Shown: positions 7,889 through 17,075 of the stretch, piece after piece
Layout: every line of letters starts with the position of its first letter
Numbering within the stretch: the stretch's first letter is position 1
Assembly (NCBI GenBank): GCA_013140455.1
Contig: JABFSU010000058.1
Location: 1-55,602, forward strand
Origin: Nitrospira sp.
GTDB lineage: Bacteria > Nitrospirota > Nitrospiria > Nitrospirales > Nitrospiraceae
Direction: 5' to 3'
DNA length: 55,602 bases
Notes under the pieces: model-generated
What the model was told of the DNA's origin: nothing
The model's database searches: none
Seen by the model: the letters and a program-made list of their open reading frames with translations, nothing else
Translations under genes and position numbers: made by a program

Positions 7889-9211
7889 ATGATATTTCGA
7901 ACATGGTGCATAGCGGGTTGTGTGGCGCTGGTCGGGCTCATCGGGATTATCGAGTCCGGTGCAACCGATGTGTTTCTTGAAGCGACCAGGCCCGACTTTC
8001 AAAAGATTCCTCTGGGTGTGATCGGGATCCAGAACGCGGGTGGTCCGGAGTGGCTGGGTGGACGGCTCGAAGAGGTGCTGAAGGCCGACATCCGGCGATC
8101 GCTTGTGTTTTCACTCGTGGATCTCCCGAGTCTCGGTATTAAAGTGCGGGATGTAGGTACCGGCCCACATCCGGCGTTCAAGCAGGCGAGGGAAAATGGG
8201 GTTTCGGTGTTGGTCTGGGGGAAGGCCGGCGCGAAGGATGGGGATAAGGACGCCGATGTGAGTATGGACGGATTCGTCTATGATGGCGAATCGGATGAAA
8301 TTGTCGGCGGAAAACGCTACGTCGGGTCTTCTTCGGTTGTACGTCTGATGGCCCATCGCTTTGCGGATGAACTCGTGTTTCGGTATACCGGCGAACCGGG
8401 CATTGCCCGCACGAAAATTGCTTACGTGTCTGAGCAGGGAACGGCGCGGGAGCTGTTTGTGATGGACTATGACGGGTATGAGCCGCGCCAGCTGACATCG
8501 GATGGCTTTTTGAACTTGATGCCGCGCTGGTCGCCCGATCGCCGTTTTCTGGTATTTACGGCCTATCGCAATCGCAACACGCAGGATATCGATATGATCG
8601 AATTAGCCACCGGAAAACGGTGGACGATTGTGTCGCTGGCTGGATTGAACATCACGCCGGCACTGTCGCCCGATGGTAATTTCCTGGCATTCGCATCGAG
8701 CCATGAGGGCAATTCAGAGCTCTATAAACTCGACACCAGAACAAAGGCTATGCAGCGCATGACGACGCATGCATCCGGAGATCTCTCGCCGTCCTGGGCT
8801 CCCTCAGGGCGGGAGCTGGCGTTTGCGTCGGATCGGAGCGGGGGGCCCCAGGTGTTTCTCATGAGCGCCGACGGCACGAATGTACGTCGCCTGACGTTTG
8901 AGGGGGATTACAATGCGGCGCCGGCCTGGTCGCCACGGGGAAACTGGATTGCATATGTGTGCCGGACACCCAAGAAAGAATATAAGCTGTGTCTCATCAC
9001 GCCGGACGGGCAGAAGCGTGTGCAGCTCACGGCGGGACCCGGGGTTGAGGATTCACCATCCTGGTCTCCGGACGGAAGGCATCTGGTCTTTAGTTCGACC
9101 GTGGACGGGAAGAGCCAGATTTATATGATCAATGCAGACGGAAAAGATTTGGAGCGGGTCACATTCACTGGCACGCACAACAGTGCGCCGGCCTGGTCGC
9201 CGGCGTCGTAA
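7889..9211 (+). CDS. tolB: Tol-Pal system beta-propeller protein TolB
   Basis: A 440-residue periplasmic protein that interacts with Pal and is displaced when TolA is energised. The signal peptide occupies about residues 1-27 (CVALVGLIGIIESGA). The TolB N-terminal domain runs to about residue 170 (FQKIPLGVIGIQN, KADIRRSLVFSLVD). A six-bladed propeller follows with repeats of the form LSPDGNFLAFASS, SPSWAPSGRELAFAS, APAWSPRGNWIAY, SPSWSPDGRHLVFSS. It starts four bases after tolA and is followed by pal after 85 bp. Length and domain order match the family. Confidence 0.96.
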   Translation: MIFRTWCIAGCVALVGLIGIIESGATDVFLEATRPDFQKIPLGVIGIQNAGGPEWLGGRLEEVLKADIRRSLVFSLVDLPSLGIKVRDVGTGPHPAFKQARENGVSVLVWGKAGAKDGDKDADVSMDGFVYDGESDEIVGGKRYVGSSSVVRLMAHRFADELVFRYTGEPGIARTKIAYVSEQGTARELFVMDYDGYEPRQLTSDGFLNLMPRWSPDRRFLVFTAYRNRNTQDIDMIELATGKRWTIVSLAGLNITPALSPDGNFLAFASSHEGNSELYKLDTRTKAMQRMTTHASGDLSPSWAPSGRELAFASDRSGGPQVFLMSADGTNVRRLTFEGDYNAAPAWSPRGNWIAYVCRTPKKEYKLCLITPDGQKRVQLTAGPGVEDSPSWSPDGRHLVFSSTVDGKSQIYMINADGKDLERVTFTGTHNSAPAWSPAS

Positions 9212-9296
9212 TTCACCTGGTCGATAGACACGATCACACATTGAAGATGTCTCGCCGGATAGGCCGGGAGAGATCTCTAGAAGAAGGAGCGAATCT

Positions 9297-9995
9297 ATGA
9301 GCGCGACGTTATCACAATGGTCTATTCCGATGCTGGCCGGTCTGTTGCTGGTCACGATGCCGGGCTGCTCGAAGAAGTCCGTGCAATCAGGCGGGGATAC
9401 CCAGTCCTCACAGGCTGGAATGGCCAAAGGCACGCCCGGCGCCGGTGGATCAACCGGATCAGCCGGTGGCGGGGTTAGCTCCAATTTCCCCGACACCTCG
9501 CTGGCCGGTCGGGACGGATCTGGTGGGTTGCGTGGACTCGATAAGAATCCCGGCGAGGAGCGCGTGAACGGCGGGACGATGATGGCGAAGCTGGATCCTT
9601 CCCAGAGCGGTCGTCAGATGGATGAGATCCGGTCCGAACAAGCCGCCGCCGATGCGGCCGGTTTGCGGGACGTGTTTTTCGGCTATGATAGCTTTGCGAT
9701 TTCTGAGGAAGGCCGTCAGGCCCTGGCTCGAAATGCCGAGTGGATCAAGGCGAATCCGGGGTCTCAGTTGAAGATTGAAGGGCATTGCGATGAGCGTGGA
9801 ACCTCAGCCTATAACCTGGTGCTGGGCGAAAAGCGAGCGAAGGCGGCCCGGAACTACCTGGTCGAGCTCGGTGTGAGCGCCAATCGCCTGGGTGTGGTGT
9901 CGTACGGGAAAGAGCGGCCGTTTTGCAAAGACCATAGCGAAGCCTGCTATGCGCAGAATCGTCGCGGCCATGTGGTTGTGAAGTCCGGAAAGTAA
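9297..9995 (+). CDS. pal: Peptidoglycan-associated lipoprotein Pal (OmpA C-terminal domain)
   Basis: A 232-residue outer-membrane lipoprotein binding peptidoglycan. The lipoprotein signal ends in TMPGC near residue 23. A Gly/Ser-rich low-complexity linker of about 60 residues follows, then an OmpA-like domain from about residue 120 (DVFFGYDSFAISEEG, IEGHCDERGTSAYN, LGEKRAKAARNYLV, SYGKERPFC, NRRGHVVV). The Asp and Arg of GHCDERGT and NRR are the diaminopimelate-binding residues. AAGGAG lies seven bases before the ATG. An unusual feature is the long Gly-rich N-terminal linker and two extra cysteines (PFCKDHSEAC), which are also present in Pal of many proteobacteria. Confidence 0.96.
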   Translation: MSATLSQWSIPMLAGLLLVTMPGCSKKSVQSGGDTQSSQAGMAKGTPGAGGSTGSAGGGVSSNFPDTSLAGRDGSGGLRGLDKNPGEERVNGGTMMAKLDPSQSGRQMDEIRSEQAAADAAGLRDVFFGYDSFAISEEGRQALARNAEWIKANPGSQLKIEGHCDERGTSAYNLVLGEKRAKAARNYLVELGVSANRLGVVSYGKERPFCKDHSEACYAQNRRGHVVVKSGK

Positions 9996-10001
9996 GACCG
10001 T

Positions 10002-11552
10002 ATGCGTTGGGGCGTTGCACGGATGGCGAGAATGGATCAGGATCATCTCCAGCAAGTGAGGTGCGCGGTGGCTGTCGTTCTAGTCATGCTCTTCACGCTG
10101 TTGTCCGGATGTGTGGCGCAACAGGCCGATCTCAAACAGGCCGAGCGAAATCTGCAGCAGCGAATGAAACAGCAGGATGAGCAGAATTCGCAATCCCGAG
10201 CCAGGCAGGGGGCTGAACTTTCCGAGTTGCGGGACAAAGAGCTTCCCCGGTTGCAAGGCGAGCTCGAAAAGGCCTTGCATCAAGCGCAGGACCTACAAGC
10301 CAGGCAGGACGACTTGAAGGCTCGTTCCGCGCAGCTTGAACAGCAAACGAAGAAGCTGGAGCAACTGGCGGCCAAGCTCGAGACGGATACCAATACTCGT
10401 TATGTCTGGCTCCAGAAAAGTCTCGAAACGCAAGATGCCAAGGTGAACACGCGCCTTGATGAGTTGTCTCGGGCGGTCAGCAAGGCGACAGAAGACCTCA
10501 AACGCGACGTGCTGATGGCCGTGAAGCAGAGCAATGAGGTGTTGGATCGGAAAGTAGCTGAGCGGTTGGATGGACAGCGAAGAGATCTGGAGGCCGGTCA
10601 GCAGAATCTGGATCAGAAAGTATCTCAGAACCTGACCCAGTTCAACCAGTCGCTCACCGGATTCAAAACGGCATTCACCAGCCTGAATGATCGCGTCACT
10701 CAGGGCGAGCAGGAATCCCGGGCGATCTCGGGGAAGGTTGATGCCGATAATAAAGCGGCGGTGTCCCATATGAATGAGTCCAATCGGACCATGAGCGGCC
10801 ATCTTGAGGGGGTCAACAAGAGCGTTGCATCGGTTGTGAAGACGCTGGAATCCGTCAGTCAAAAGTTCACGGCGCGGTTTGATGAGCAAGATCGCCGGAT
10901 TGATTCATTGGGCCGGTCATTGGAGCAAGTGAGCCAAAAGAATGCAGGCCGGGCGCAGAATCTCAAGCAGGCGCAGCGGGCTACTCTCGCTCCTTCAATG
11001 GAAGCCCCCGCACCTGAACGGCACGTGCAAGAGTCTGAATCTGTTTCGTCCTCGCATCAGGCTCAGCAGGCCTCATCGGAGGAGGGGGAGAGTTCAGCTG
11101 CCCCGGTGGCGTCGATCTCCGCTCCGGTGGAAGCCCCGGTTGTCGCTGCTGCTCCTCCAGTTGATATCGCCGCAGATCGTGGACAATATGAACGGGTATT
11201 GGCCCTATTTCGTGACGGTGATTTAGAGGGAGCGCGACGGGGGTTTTCAACATTCATCGCCAACTATCCGAACTCGGATCTTGCTCCGAATGCCCGCTAT
11301 TGGCTCGGAGAGGCCTACTACGGGGCCAAGGATTTCAAACGAGCCATCGATGCGTATGACAAGGTCGAGTTGGATTATCCGCGAAGTGAGAAAGTGCCCG
11401 CTGCCCTTCTGAAGAAGGGCTACGCCTATCTTGCTTTGAAGGATAAGAAGCGGGCCTCGTCTGCATTCAAGCAAGTGGTTACGCTGTATCCGAGGAGTCC
11501 GGAAGCTGGAAAAGCATCTGACAAGCTGGTTCAGTTGAAGGAGGGTCGATAG
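10002..11552 (+). CDS. CpoB/YbgF-like lipoprotein with long coiled coil and C-terminal TPRs
   Basis: A 516-residue predicted lipoprotein: lipobox LLSGC at about residue 38, a roughly 300-residue heptad-rich coiled coil (many Gln/Glu/Lys/Leu, e.g. QLEQQTKKLEQLAAKLE), an Ala/Pro/Val-rich linker at about 330-390, and three TPRs at the C-terminus (YERVLALFRDGDLEGARRGF, YWLGEAYYGAKDFKRAI, LKKGYAYLALKDKKRA). The TPR block is the YbgF/CpoB domain. The coiled coil is far longer than in CpoB (about 260 residues) and is reminiscent of a spacer spanning the periplasm. It lies between pal and a second, normal-length CpoB. Met codons at 10023 and 10032 are alternative starts. Confidence 0.85.
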   Translation: MRWGVARMARMDQDHLQQVRCAVAVVLVMLFTLLSGCVAQQADLKQAERNLQQRMKQQDEQNSQSRARQGAELSELRDKELPRLQGELEKALHQAQDLQARQDDLKARSAQLEQQTKKLEQLAAKLETDTNTRYVWLQKSLETQDAKVNTRLDELSRAVSKATEDLKRDVLMAVKQSNEVLDRKVAERLDGQRRDLEAGQQNLDQKVSQNLTQFNQSLTGFKTAFTSLNDRVTQGEQESRAISGKVDADNKAAVSHMNESNRTMSGHLEGVNKSVASVVKTLESVSQKFTARFDEQDRRIDSLGRSLEQVSQKNAGRAQNLKQAQRATLAPSMEAPAPERHVQESESVSSSHQAQQASSEEGESSAAPVASISAPVEAPVVAAAPPVDIAADRGQYERVLALFRDGDLEGARRGFSTFIANYPNSDLAPNARYWLGEAYYGAKDFKRAIDAYDKVELDYPRSEKVPAALLKKGYAYLALKDKKRASSAFKQVVTLYPRSPEAGKASDKLVQLKEGR

Positions 11553-11557
11553 ATTTC

Positions 11558-12331
11558 ATGCAAGCCTACATGTTCTCTTATGTGACGGCGATCGGAGTCG
11601 CTGGTTCGTTACTGATCTTGCCCGGGTGCGCCAAGCATGCAGATTTTGTTGAGCTGCGGGACCAACTCTCGACGGTGTCGCGCTCTCAAGAGCAGGACCA
11701 TCAGCGGGTCGATGCCGTCTTGCGGCGCCTCGAATCGGTCGAACGTGTCAAGGATGTTGAGTCGGGAAAGCCGCGGGTCGATGAGCTGGCTGCGCGTCTT
11801 CAAAAGCTGGAGTCGAAGCTGGCCAAACTTGAAGACGGTGCAGGACTCGCATCCACCCGGCCCGACGCTGCCGGATCTGATGCGCCGAAAGCGGCGAAGC
11901 CGAGCAAGTCTATGGGGCAAGGCGAGAGTTCCTCTATTGTGTCCGGCATGCCGGGCATCACCCCGACATCCGCCTTCAATCTGGCATACAACGATTTTCT
12001 GAATGGAAAGTACGATCTGGCGGTGGCAGGATTTCAGCGATTCACCAAAGACTTCGCCGGGACGTCTTTGACGCCGAACGCGCATTACTGGTTGGGAGAG
12101 TCGCTCTATAATCAAAAGGACTACGCGCGCGCTACGACGACATTCGAGTATCTCGTCGCGGAATACCCCGGGAACGAAAAAGTCTCTGCTGCCCTCTACA
12201 AGCTGGGTTTGGCCACGGCGGAAACCGGTGATCTGGTGAAATCCAGGAAATATCTCAAGCGGGTGATTGAGGAGTTCCCTGCCTCGGATGAAGCCAAGCT
12301 CGCAAAGAATAAACTCGCCGATATTCGGTGA
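11558..12331 (+). CDS. cpoB: Cell division coordinator CpoB/YbgF-like TPR lipoprotein
   Basis: A 257-residue protein with a lipoprotein signal (SLLILPGC near residue 25), a short coiled coil (FVELRDQLSTVSRSQEQ to about residue 90), a linker and a C-terminal TPR domain (AFNLAYNDFLNGKYDLAVAGF, YWLGESLYNQKDYARA, LGLATAETGDLVKSRKYL). This is the classical YbgF/CpoB architecture and length; CpoB links Tol-Pal to PBP1B during septal peptidoglycan synthesis. It ends the Tol-Pal block and begins six bases after its longer paralogue. Enterobacterial CpoB is exported without lipidation, so the lipobox is a lineage difference. Confidence 0.88.
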   Translation: MQAYMFSYVTAIGVAGSLLILPGCAKHADFVELRDQLSTVSRSQEQDHQRVDAVLRRLESVERVKDVESGKPRVDELAARLQKLESKLAKLEDGAGLASTRPDAAGSDAPKAAKPSKSMGQGESSSIVSGMPGITPTSAFNLAYNDFLNGKYDLAVAGFQRFTKDFAGTSLTPNAHYWLGESLYNQKDYARATTTFEYLVAEYPGNEKVSAALYKLGLATAETGDLVKSRKYLKRVIEEFPASDEAKLAKNKLADIR

Positions 12332-12385
12332 CGGTCGCGGGCGCGCGATTTCCTGCCTCACGCAGTCAGCCTTCGTCGAGATACT

Positions 12386-14200
12386 GTGGAGTGTAGTGTT
12401 GTGCTGACGACCAGTTCGAGCGGAAAAATTCGCATCTTGCCGGGAGACGTCGTGAGCCGGATCGCCGCCGGCGAAGTCGTCGAACGCCCCGCCGCCGTCG
12501 TCAAAGAGCTCATCGAAAACAGTCTGGATGCGCAGAGCAAGACCATTTCCGTCGAGATCAAAGACGGGGGCCTTGCGAGTATTCGCGTCACGGACGACGG
12601 CGAGGGCATGAGCCGGGCCGATGCGCCGCAAGCCTTCGAACGTCATGCCACCAGCAAGCTGAGATCCGATCAGGATTTATGGTCCATCCGCACGATGGGA
12701 TTCCGCGGGGAAGCCCTGCCCAGCATTGCCTCGGTCTCGAATGTGCGGCTCGTCACGGCCATGCAGGCGGATCCTGTGGGCACCGAGTTGCAGATACGGG
12801 GCGGAGCGGCCCCCCAGGTCCTCGATGCGCCTCCGATTGTCGGGACGCGCATCGAAGTCACCGATCTCTTCCACAACCAGCCGGCGCGCAAAAAGTTTCT
12901 CAAATCTGTTCCGACGGAATCATCGCATATCACGCGTGTCGTCCAGCAGGCGGCGCTCGCCTGGCCGGCCGTGCATTTTAAGTTGATCTGTAACGGACAG
13001 GAGACGTTGAACTATCCCGCTGTGGCGACGGACCGGGATCGTATCGGCCAAGTCTATCCACGGTTCATGCTCGATCGTCCCGTTCCGGTAGAGGCCGGAC
13101 AGCCGGGAGCGAAGCTCAGCGGCATCATCATCGATCCGAACCGCGCGAAAGCGTCGCGAACGCCGCAAGAACTCTTCGTCAATCGCCGGCCGGTTCGGAG
13201 TGCGGCTGTTTCCCATGCGATTGTCGAAGGCTATGGCTCGTTCCTTCCCAAGGGGCAGCAACCCCAGTTCGTATTGTTTCTTGAGGTCGATCCGGATCGG
13301 GTGGATGTGAATGTGCATCCCTCGAAGCGTGAAGTTCGCTTTGCGGAACAAGAAGCGATTCATCAGCTGGTCCGACGCGCGGTGCGACAGGCGCTCAGTC
13401 GAAACGAGCCGGTAGCCGGCGAGTCCTTCGTTTCGCGGGAGCCGGACGAGTCGATCGCCGGTAAGGGACTGTCGCGGTCGTGGTTTCCGGCTCAGGCGAC
13501 AGCGTCTTCGGCGGGAGCAGACCAGACAGGCCCTCAGGAGATCGGCAGCATCCCGACGTCAGCCGATCAGCTCGCGTTTGTGAACGAAGCCGCTGAGCCG
13601 TATGTGCGTGTTCCTTCGTCGGAGGTGGTGGCGTTCGGACAGCTTCGTCACACGTATCTGGTCGTGCAGGTGGGCGGCGCGTTGACCATACTTGACCAGC
13701 ATACGGCTCATGAGCGCGTCTTGTTTGAGCGGTTGTACCGGGCGTGGGTCGCGCATGGGATGGCCTCACAGCCCCTGTTAATTCCGGAGGCAGTGGAACT
13801 TTCCGCTCCTCACGCCGCGCTGCTGCAGCGCTACCAAAGCGACCTTGCGAGTCTGGGGCTTGAACTTGAACCGTTTGGTCTGTCCACGGTGCTTGTGCGG
13901 AGTGTGCCGCTTGGGGTCGGTGCGATCAATGCGCCGGCTTTCTTGCAAGATTTGCTGGAGGATTTAAGCCTTTGGGGGCAAGCATCCAGTCTTGAAGCGC
14001 GCGTGCGTCCCGTGCTGGCCTCGTTGGCCTGCCACAGTGCGGTGCGGGCCGGCCGGTCGATGGGGCTTCCGGAGATCCAGCAGTTGACCGAGGATTGGCT
14101 CGTTGAAGGGAAGATCCAAACGTGCCCGCATGGACGGCGGACGGTCTTTCAACTGACCGGGGACGAGCTCGAGAAGCTGTTTGGTCGGGTCGGGTGGTAG
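12386..14200 (+). CDS. mutL: DNA mismatch repair protein MutL
   Basis: A 604-residue GHKL ATPase that couples MutS mismatch recognition to strand nicking or unwinding. The N-terminal motifs are complete: RIAAGEVVERPAAVVKELIENSLDA, DDGEGM, RHATSKL, GFRGEALPSIASV and GTRIEVTDLFHNQPARKKFL-type elements within residues 10-180. The C-terminal domain begins near residue 410. It carries DQHTAHERVLFE at residue 437, which fits the endonuclease DQHA(x)2E(x)4E pattern with Thr replacing Ala, plus ACHSAVRAG and CPHGRRTV. This suggests a metal-dependent nicking MutL as in organisms without MutH. No ATG is available; GTG 12386 is given, GTG 12401 is possible. Confidence 0.96.
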   Translation: MECSVVLTTSSSGKIRILPGDVVSRIAAGEVVERPAAVVKELIENSLDAQSKTISVEIKDGGLASIRVTDDGEGMSRADAPQAFERHATSKLRSDQDLWSIRTMGFRGEALPSIASVSNVRLVTAMQADPVGTELQIRGGAAPQVLDAPPIVGTRIEVTDLFHNQPARKKFLKSVPTESSHITRVVQQAALAWPAVHFKLICNGQETLNYPAVATDRDRIGQVYPRFMLDRPVPVEAGQPGAKLSGIIIDPNRAKASRTPQELFVNRRPVRSAAVSHAIVEGYGSFLPKGQQPQFVLFLEVDPDRVDVNVHPSKREVRFAEQEAIHQLVRRAVRQALSRNEPVAGESFVSREPDESIAGKGLSRSWFPAQATASSAGADQTGPQEIGSIPTSADQLAFVNEAAEPYVRVPSSEVVAFGQLRHTYLVVQVGGALTILDQHTAHERVLFERLYRAWVAHGMASQPLLIPEAVELSAPHAALLQRYQSDLASLGLELEPFGLSTVLVRSVPLGVGAINAPAFLQDLLEDLSLWGQASSLEARVRPVLASLACHSAVRAGRSMGLPEIQQLTEDWLVEGKIQTCPHGRRTVFQLTGDELEKLFGRVGW

Positions 14201-14224
14201 CGGAGTTGGGTTGAGATCATCACC

Positions 14225-15232
14225 ATGCCTACTCAATCCGATATGATGGCCGACACGATTCGCCGGCATCGCCCCCTCGTTGTCTTGCTGGGGCCTACGG
14301 CCACAGGGAAGAGTGCGGTTGGAGTCCAGGTAGCCCAGCGCTACAACACCGAGATCCTGACGGCCGATTCCCGCCAGGTCTATCGCGGGATGGACATCGG
14401 TACGGATAAGCCGTCGTTGCAAGAGCGGCAGGGTATTGTGCATCGGTTAATCGATCTCGTGGATCCCGATGAGCCCTATAACGCCGGGCGCTATCAGCGG
14501 GATGCCTTAAATGAAATCGATCGAGTGATCCGGGATGGCCGGCTCCCTCTGGTCGTCGGTGGTACCGGGCTCTATATCCGCACGTTGATTCGGGGAATCT
14601 GCGAGGCGCCGGAGGCCGATGCGGACATCCGGCTGGAACTCATGGCGCTTGTGGCCGCGCAGGGGCGCGAAGGTCTCTATGCCGAGCTTGTACGAGTGGA
14701 TCCTGTCACCGCCTCACGGCTTCATCCCAACGATGAGTCAAAAGTGATTCGGGCCCTGGAGGTCTATCGCTTGGCTGGCTGTTCACTCGCCTCCTTGCAC
14801 GCACACCATCAATCGCAAGAGACGGCGTTCCCCACGTTGCTGATCGGGCTGCAGCGTCCTAAAGAAACCCTCTATCGGCGGATCGAAGCGCGGATCGATT
14901 GGCAGCTGACGCATGGCATGGTAGAAGAGACGCGGGCTCTACTGGCTCGCGGGTATAGCCGGGCGCTGGGATCGATGAAGGGGCTGGGATATCGGCATCT
15001 CGCGGCACAATTCGCCGGCGAGTATGATGCGGCAGAAATGGTGCGACGGTTTAAACAGGACACCAGACACTTTGCGAAGCGCCAGATGACCTGGTTTCGA
15101 AAGGAGCCGGGAATCACGTGGTTGATGATCGACGCACAGGAGTCGACGAGTCACACCGCTGATCGGGTTGTTGAGCTGATTGAGCAATTCATGGCATCAC
15201 TAGGTACATGGCGTGCTCAGCCTGTTTCGTGA
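14225..15232 (+). CDS. miaA: tRNA dimethylallyltransferase
   Basis: A 335-residue enzyme that transfers a dimethylallyl group to N6 of A37 in tRNAs reading UNN codons. The P-loop is LLGPTATGKSAVG near residue 22. DSRQVYRGMDIGTDKP is the tRNA and substrate-binding signature, and VVGGTGLYIRTLIRG and the C-terminal TRHFAKRQMTWFRKE confirm the family. It follows mutL by 24 bp, a mutL-miaA order seen in many bacteria. Met codons at 14244 and 14247 are alternative starts. Confidence 0.97.
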   Translation: MPTQSDMMADTIRRHRPLVVLLGPTATGKSAVGVQVAQRYNTEILTADSRQVYRGMDIGTDKPSLQERQGIVHRLIDLVDPDEPYNAGRYQRDALNEIDRVIRDGRLPLVVGGTGLYIRTLIRGICEAPEADADIRLELMALVAAQGREGLYAELVRVDPVTASRLHPNDESKVIRALEVYRLAGCSLASLHAHHQSQETAFPTLLIGLQRPKETLYRRIEARIDWQLTHGMVEETRALLARGYSRALGSMKGLGYRHLAAQFAGEYDAAEMVRRFKQDTRHFAKRQMTWFRKEPGITWLMIDAQESTSHTADRVVELIEQFMASLGTWRAQPVS

Positions 15233-15257
15233 GTGACGTAACCGGGAGTATCAGTTT

Positions 15258-16157
15258 ATGGCAGGTAAGAGCAACGGATCACAGGCTTCAGTAGGGGTCA
15301 TCGGCGGGAGCGGGTTATACGACATTGAGGGGCTGAAAGGTGTTCGCGACGTGCGGATCCGTACGCCGTTCGGTGCGCCGTCGGATGCGATTCGCGTGGG
15401 AAGGCTGGATGGGGTATCGATCGCGTTCCTCTCCCGGCATGGTCGAGGACATCGATTGAATCCCGGCGAAATCAACTATCGCGCAAACATCTATGCCATG
15501 AAATCGTTGGGTGTGCAGCGAATCATCTCGGTCAGCGCGGTCGGGAGCATGAAGGAGCTGATTGAGCCCGGCGACGTGGTGATTCCTGATCAGTTCATTG
15601 ATCTCACGAAGCGGCGCGCCTCCACATTTTTTGAAGGGGGTATCGTGGCGCACGTCGCCTTCGGAGAACCGATTTGTGCGTCGCTGGCCCAAGCGCTGGC
15701 GGTTGCAGGCGAAGGGGTTGGCGCAACGCTCCATCGCGGCGGCACGTATCTGTGCATGGAGGGGCCACAGTTTTCGACCAAAGCGGAGTCACGGCTGTAT
15801 CGGCAATGGGGCGTGGATGTGATCGGGATGACCAATATGCCGGAGGCGAAGTTGGCGCGTGAAGCAGAGCTCTGTTACGCGACCATGGCGCTGGCCACTG
15901 ACTATGATTGTTGGCATGAGACGCAGGAAGCTGTGACCGTTGAGGCGATTCTGGCTACGCTCCACAATAATGTGGCTCTGGCAAAGCAGATTCTCAAGGC
16001 AGTGGTGCCGTCTGTGGCCGATGCTCCAGCCTGCCCCTGCCATCGGGCGCTGGATAATGCGATTGTGACCGCTCCAACGAGTATCTCAGCGGCCGTCCGG
16101 AAGAAGTTCGGGATTCTCACGCGGCGTGTGTTCGGACCAAAGAAGGGAGCGCGGTAA
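15258..16157 (+). CDS. mtnP: S-methyl-5'-thioadenosine phosphorylase
   Basis: A 299-residue purine nucleoside phosphorylase family 2 enzyme that cleaves methylthioadenosine to adenine and methylthioribose-1-phosphate, recycling the by-product of polyamine and radical-SAM chemistry. Signature elements are VIGGSGLYDIEGL, FLSRHGRGHRLNPGEINYRANI, SAVGSMKELIEPGDVVIPDQFID and YLCMEGPQFSTKAES, GMTNMPEAKLAREAE, with DYDCWHE near residue 215. Those residues favour methylthioadenosine over inosine. It is followed after three bases by a PfkB-family kinase. Confidence 0.94.
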   Translation: MAGKSNGSQASVGVIGGSGLYDIEGLKGVRDVRIRTPFGAPSDAIRVGRLDGVSIAFLSRHGRGHRLNPGEINYRANIYAMKSLGVQRIISVSAVGSMKELIEPGDVVIPDQFIDLTKRRASTFFEGGIVAHVAFGEPICASLAQALAVAGEGVGATLHRGGTYLCMEGPQFSTKAESRLYRQWGVDVIGMTNMPEAKLAREAELCYATMALATDYDCWHETQEAVTVEAILATLHNNVALAKQILKAVVPSVADAPACPCHRALDNAIVTAPTSISAAVRKKFGILTRRVFGPKKGAR

Positions 16158-16160
16158 ACC

Positions 16161-17075
16161 ATGGGGAAGTTGCTAGTGGTGGGATCGGTGGCGCTCGATA
16201 CGGTGAAGACACCGTTTGGAGAGGGGACCGATATTCTGGGAGGGTCCGCGACGTATTTCTCGACATCGGCCAGCTTTTTTACGTCAGTCGCCCTGATTGC
16301 TGTCGTGGGAGAGGATTTTCCCGCCCAGCACATTGCGTTTCTCAAGAGTCGTGGAATTGATCTGACGGGACTGGAGCAGCGACCCGGGGCGACGTTTCGG
16401 TGGAAGGGAGAATATTCGCATCAGTTGAATGAGGCGAAGACGCTCGACACGAAGCTCAATGTGTTCGAAACATTCCGCCCCAAGATTCCGGAGGCGTACC
16501 GTTCACCCGATGTGTTGTTCCTTGGGAATATCGATCCTGAGCTGCAACTTGATGTGCTGCAGAAGGTCGAGCGTCCCGGTCTCGTGGCCTGCGACACGAT
16601 GAATTTCTGGATCAACGGGAAGCGCGATGCCTTGTGGAAGGTCTTAGAGAAAATCGATGTCCTGATCATCAATGACGGTGAGGCCCGCGCGCTGGGACAG
16701 GATTCCAATCTGGTCAAGGTCGCCAAGCAAGTGTTGGCGCGGGGCCCCAAGCATCTCATCATTAAACGAGGGGAGTATGGCGTCCTGATGTTCAACGGGA
16801 CGCAGGTATTCGGTGCCCCCGCGTTTCCCTTGGAGGATGTGCGGGATCCCACCGGCGCCGGCGACACGTTTGCGGGCGGCTTCTTAGGGTATCTCGCCGC
16901 CACTGGCAATCGTTCTCCTGAGGCGATGAAGCAAGCCATTATTTTTGGAAGTGTGATGGCGTCCTTTACCGTAGAATCCTTTAGCCTTGACCGTTTACGT
17001 ATCCTAGATTACAAAGAGATTCAGTCGCGGTTCCGGGAATTCAAGCGATTGACTCATTTTGAGGATGTGTTGTAA
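16161..17075 (+). CDS. PfkB-family carbohydrate/nucleoside kinase
   Basis: A 304-residue ribokinase-like kinase. It opens with LLVVGSVALDTVKTPFG and GGSATYFSTSASFF (substrate lid region), and has the anion-hole and catalytic motif DPTGAGDTFAGGFLGY near residue 233, with Asp as general base. It is tightly packed between mtnP and a TPR lipoprotein gene, whose ATG overlaps this stop by one base. The neighbour suggests a nucleoside or methylthioribose-related substrate, for example adenosine, but the substrate cannot be read from the sequence. Confidence 0.88.
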   Translation: MGKLLVVGSVALDTVKTPFGEGTDILGGSATYFSTSASFFTSVALIAVVGEDFPAQHIAFLKSRGIDLTGLEQRPGATFRWKGEYSHQLNEAKTLDTKLNVFETFRPKIPEAYRSPDVLFLGNIDPELQLDVLQKVERPGLVACDTMNFWINGKRDALWKVLEKIDVLIINDGEARALGQDSNLVKVAKQVLARGPKHLIIKRGEYGVLMFNGTQVFGAPAFPLEDVRDPTGAGDTFAGGFLGYLAATGNRSPEAMKQAIIFGSVMASFTVESFSLDRLRILDYKEIQSRFREFKRLTHFEDVL

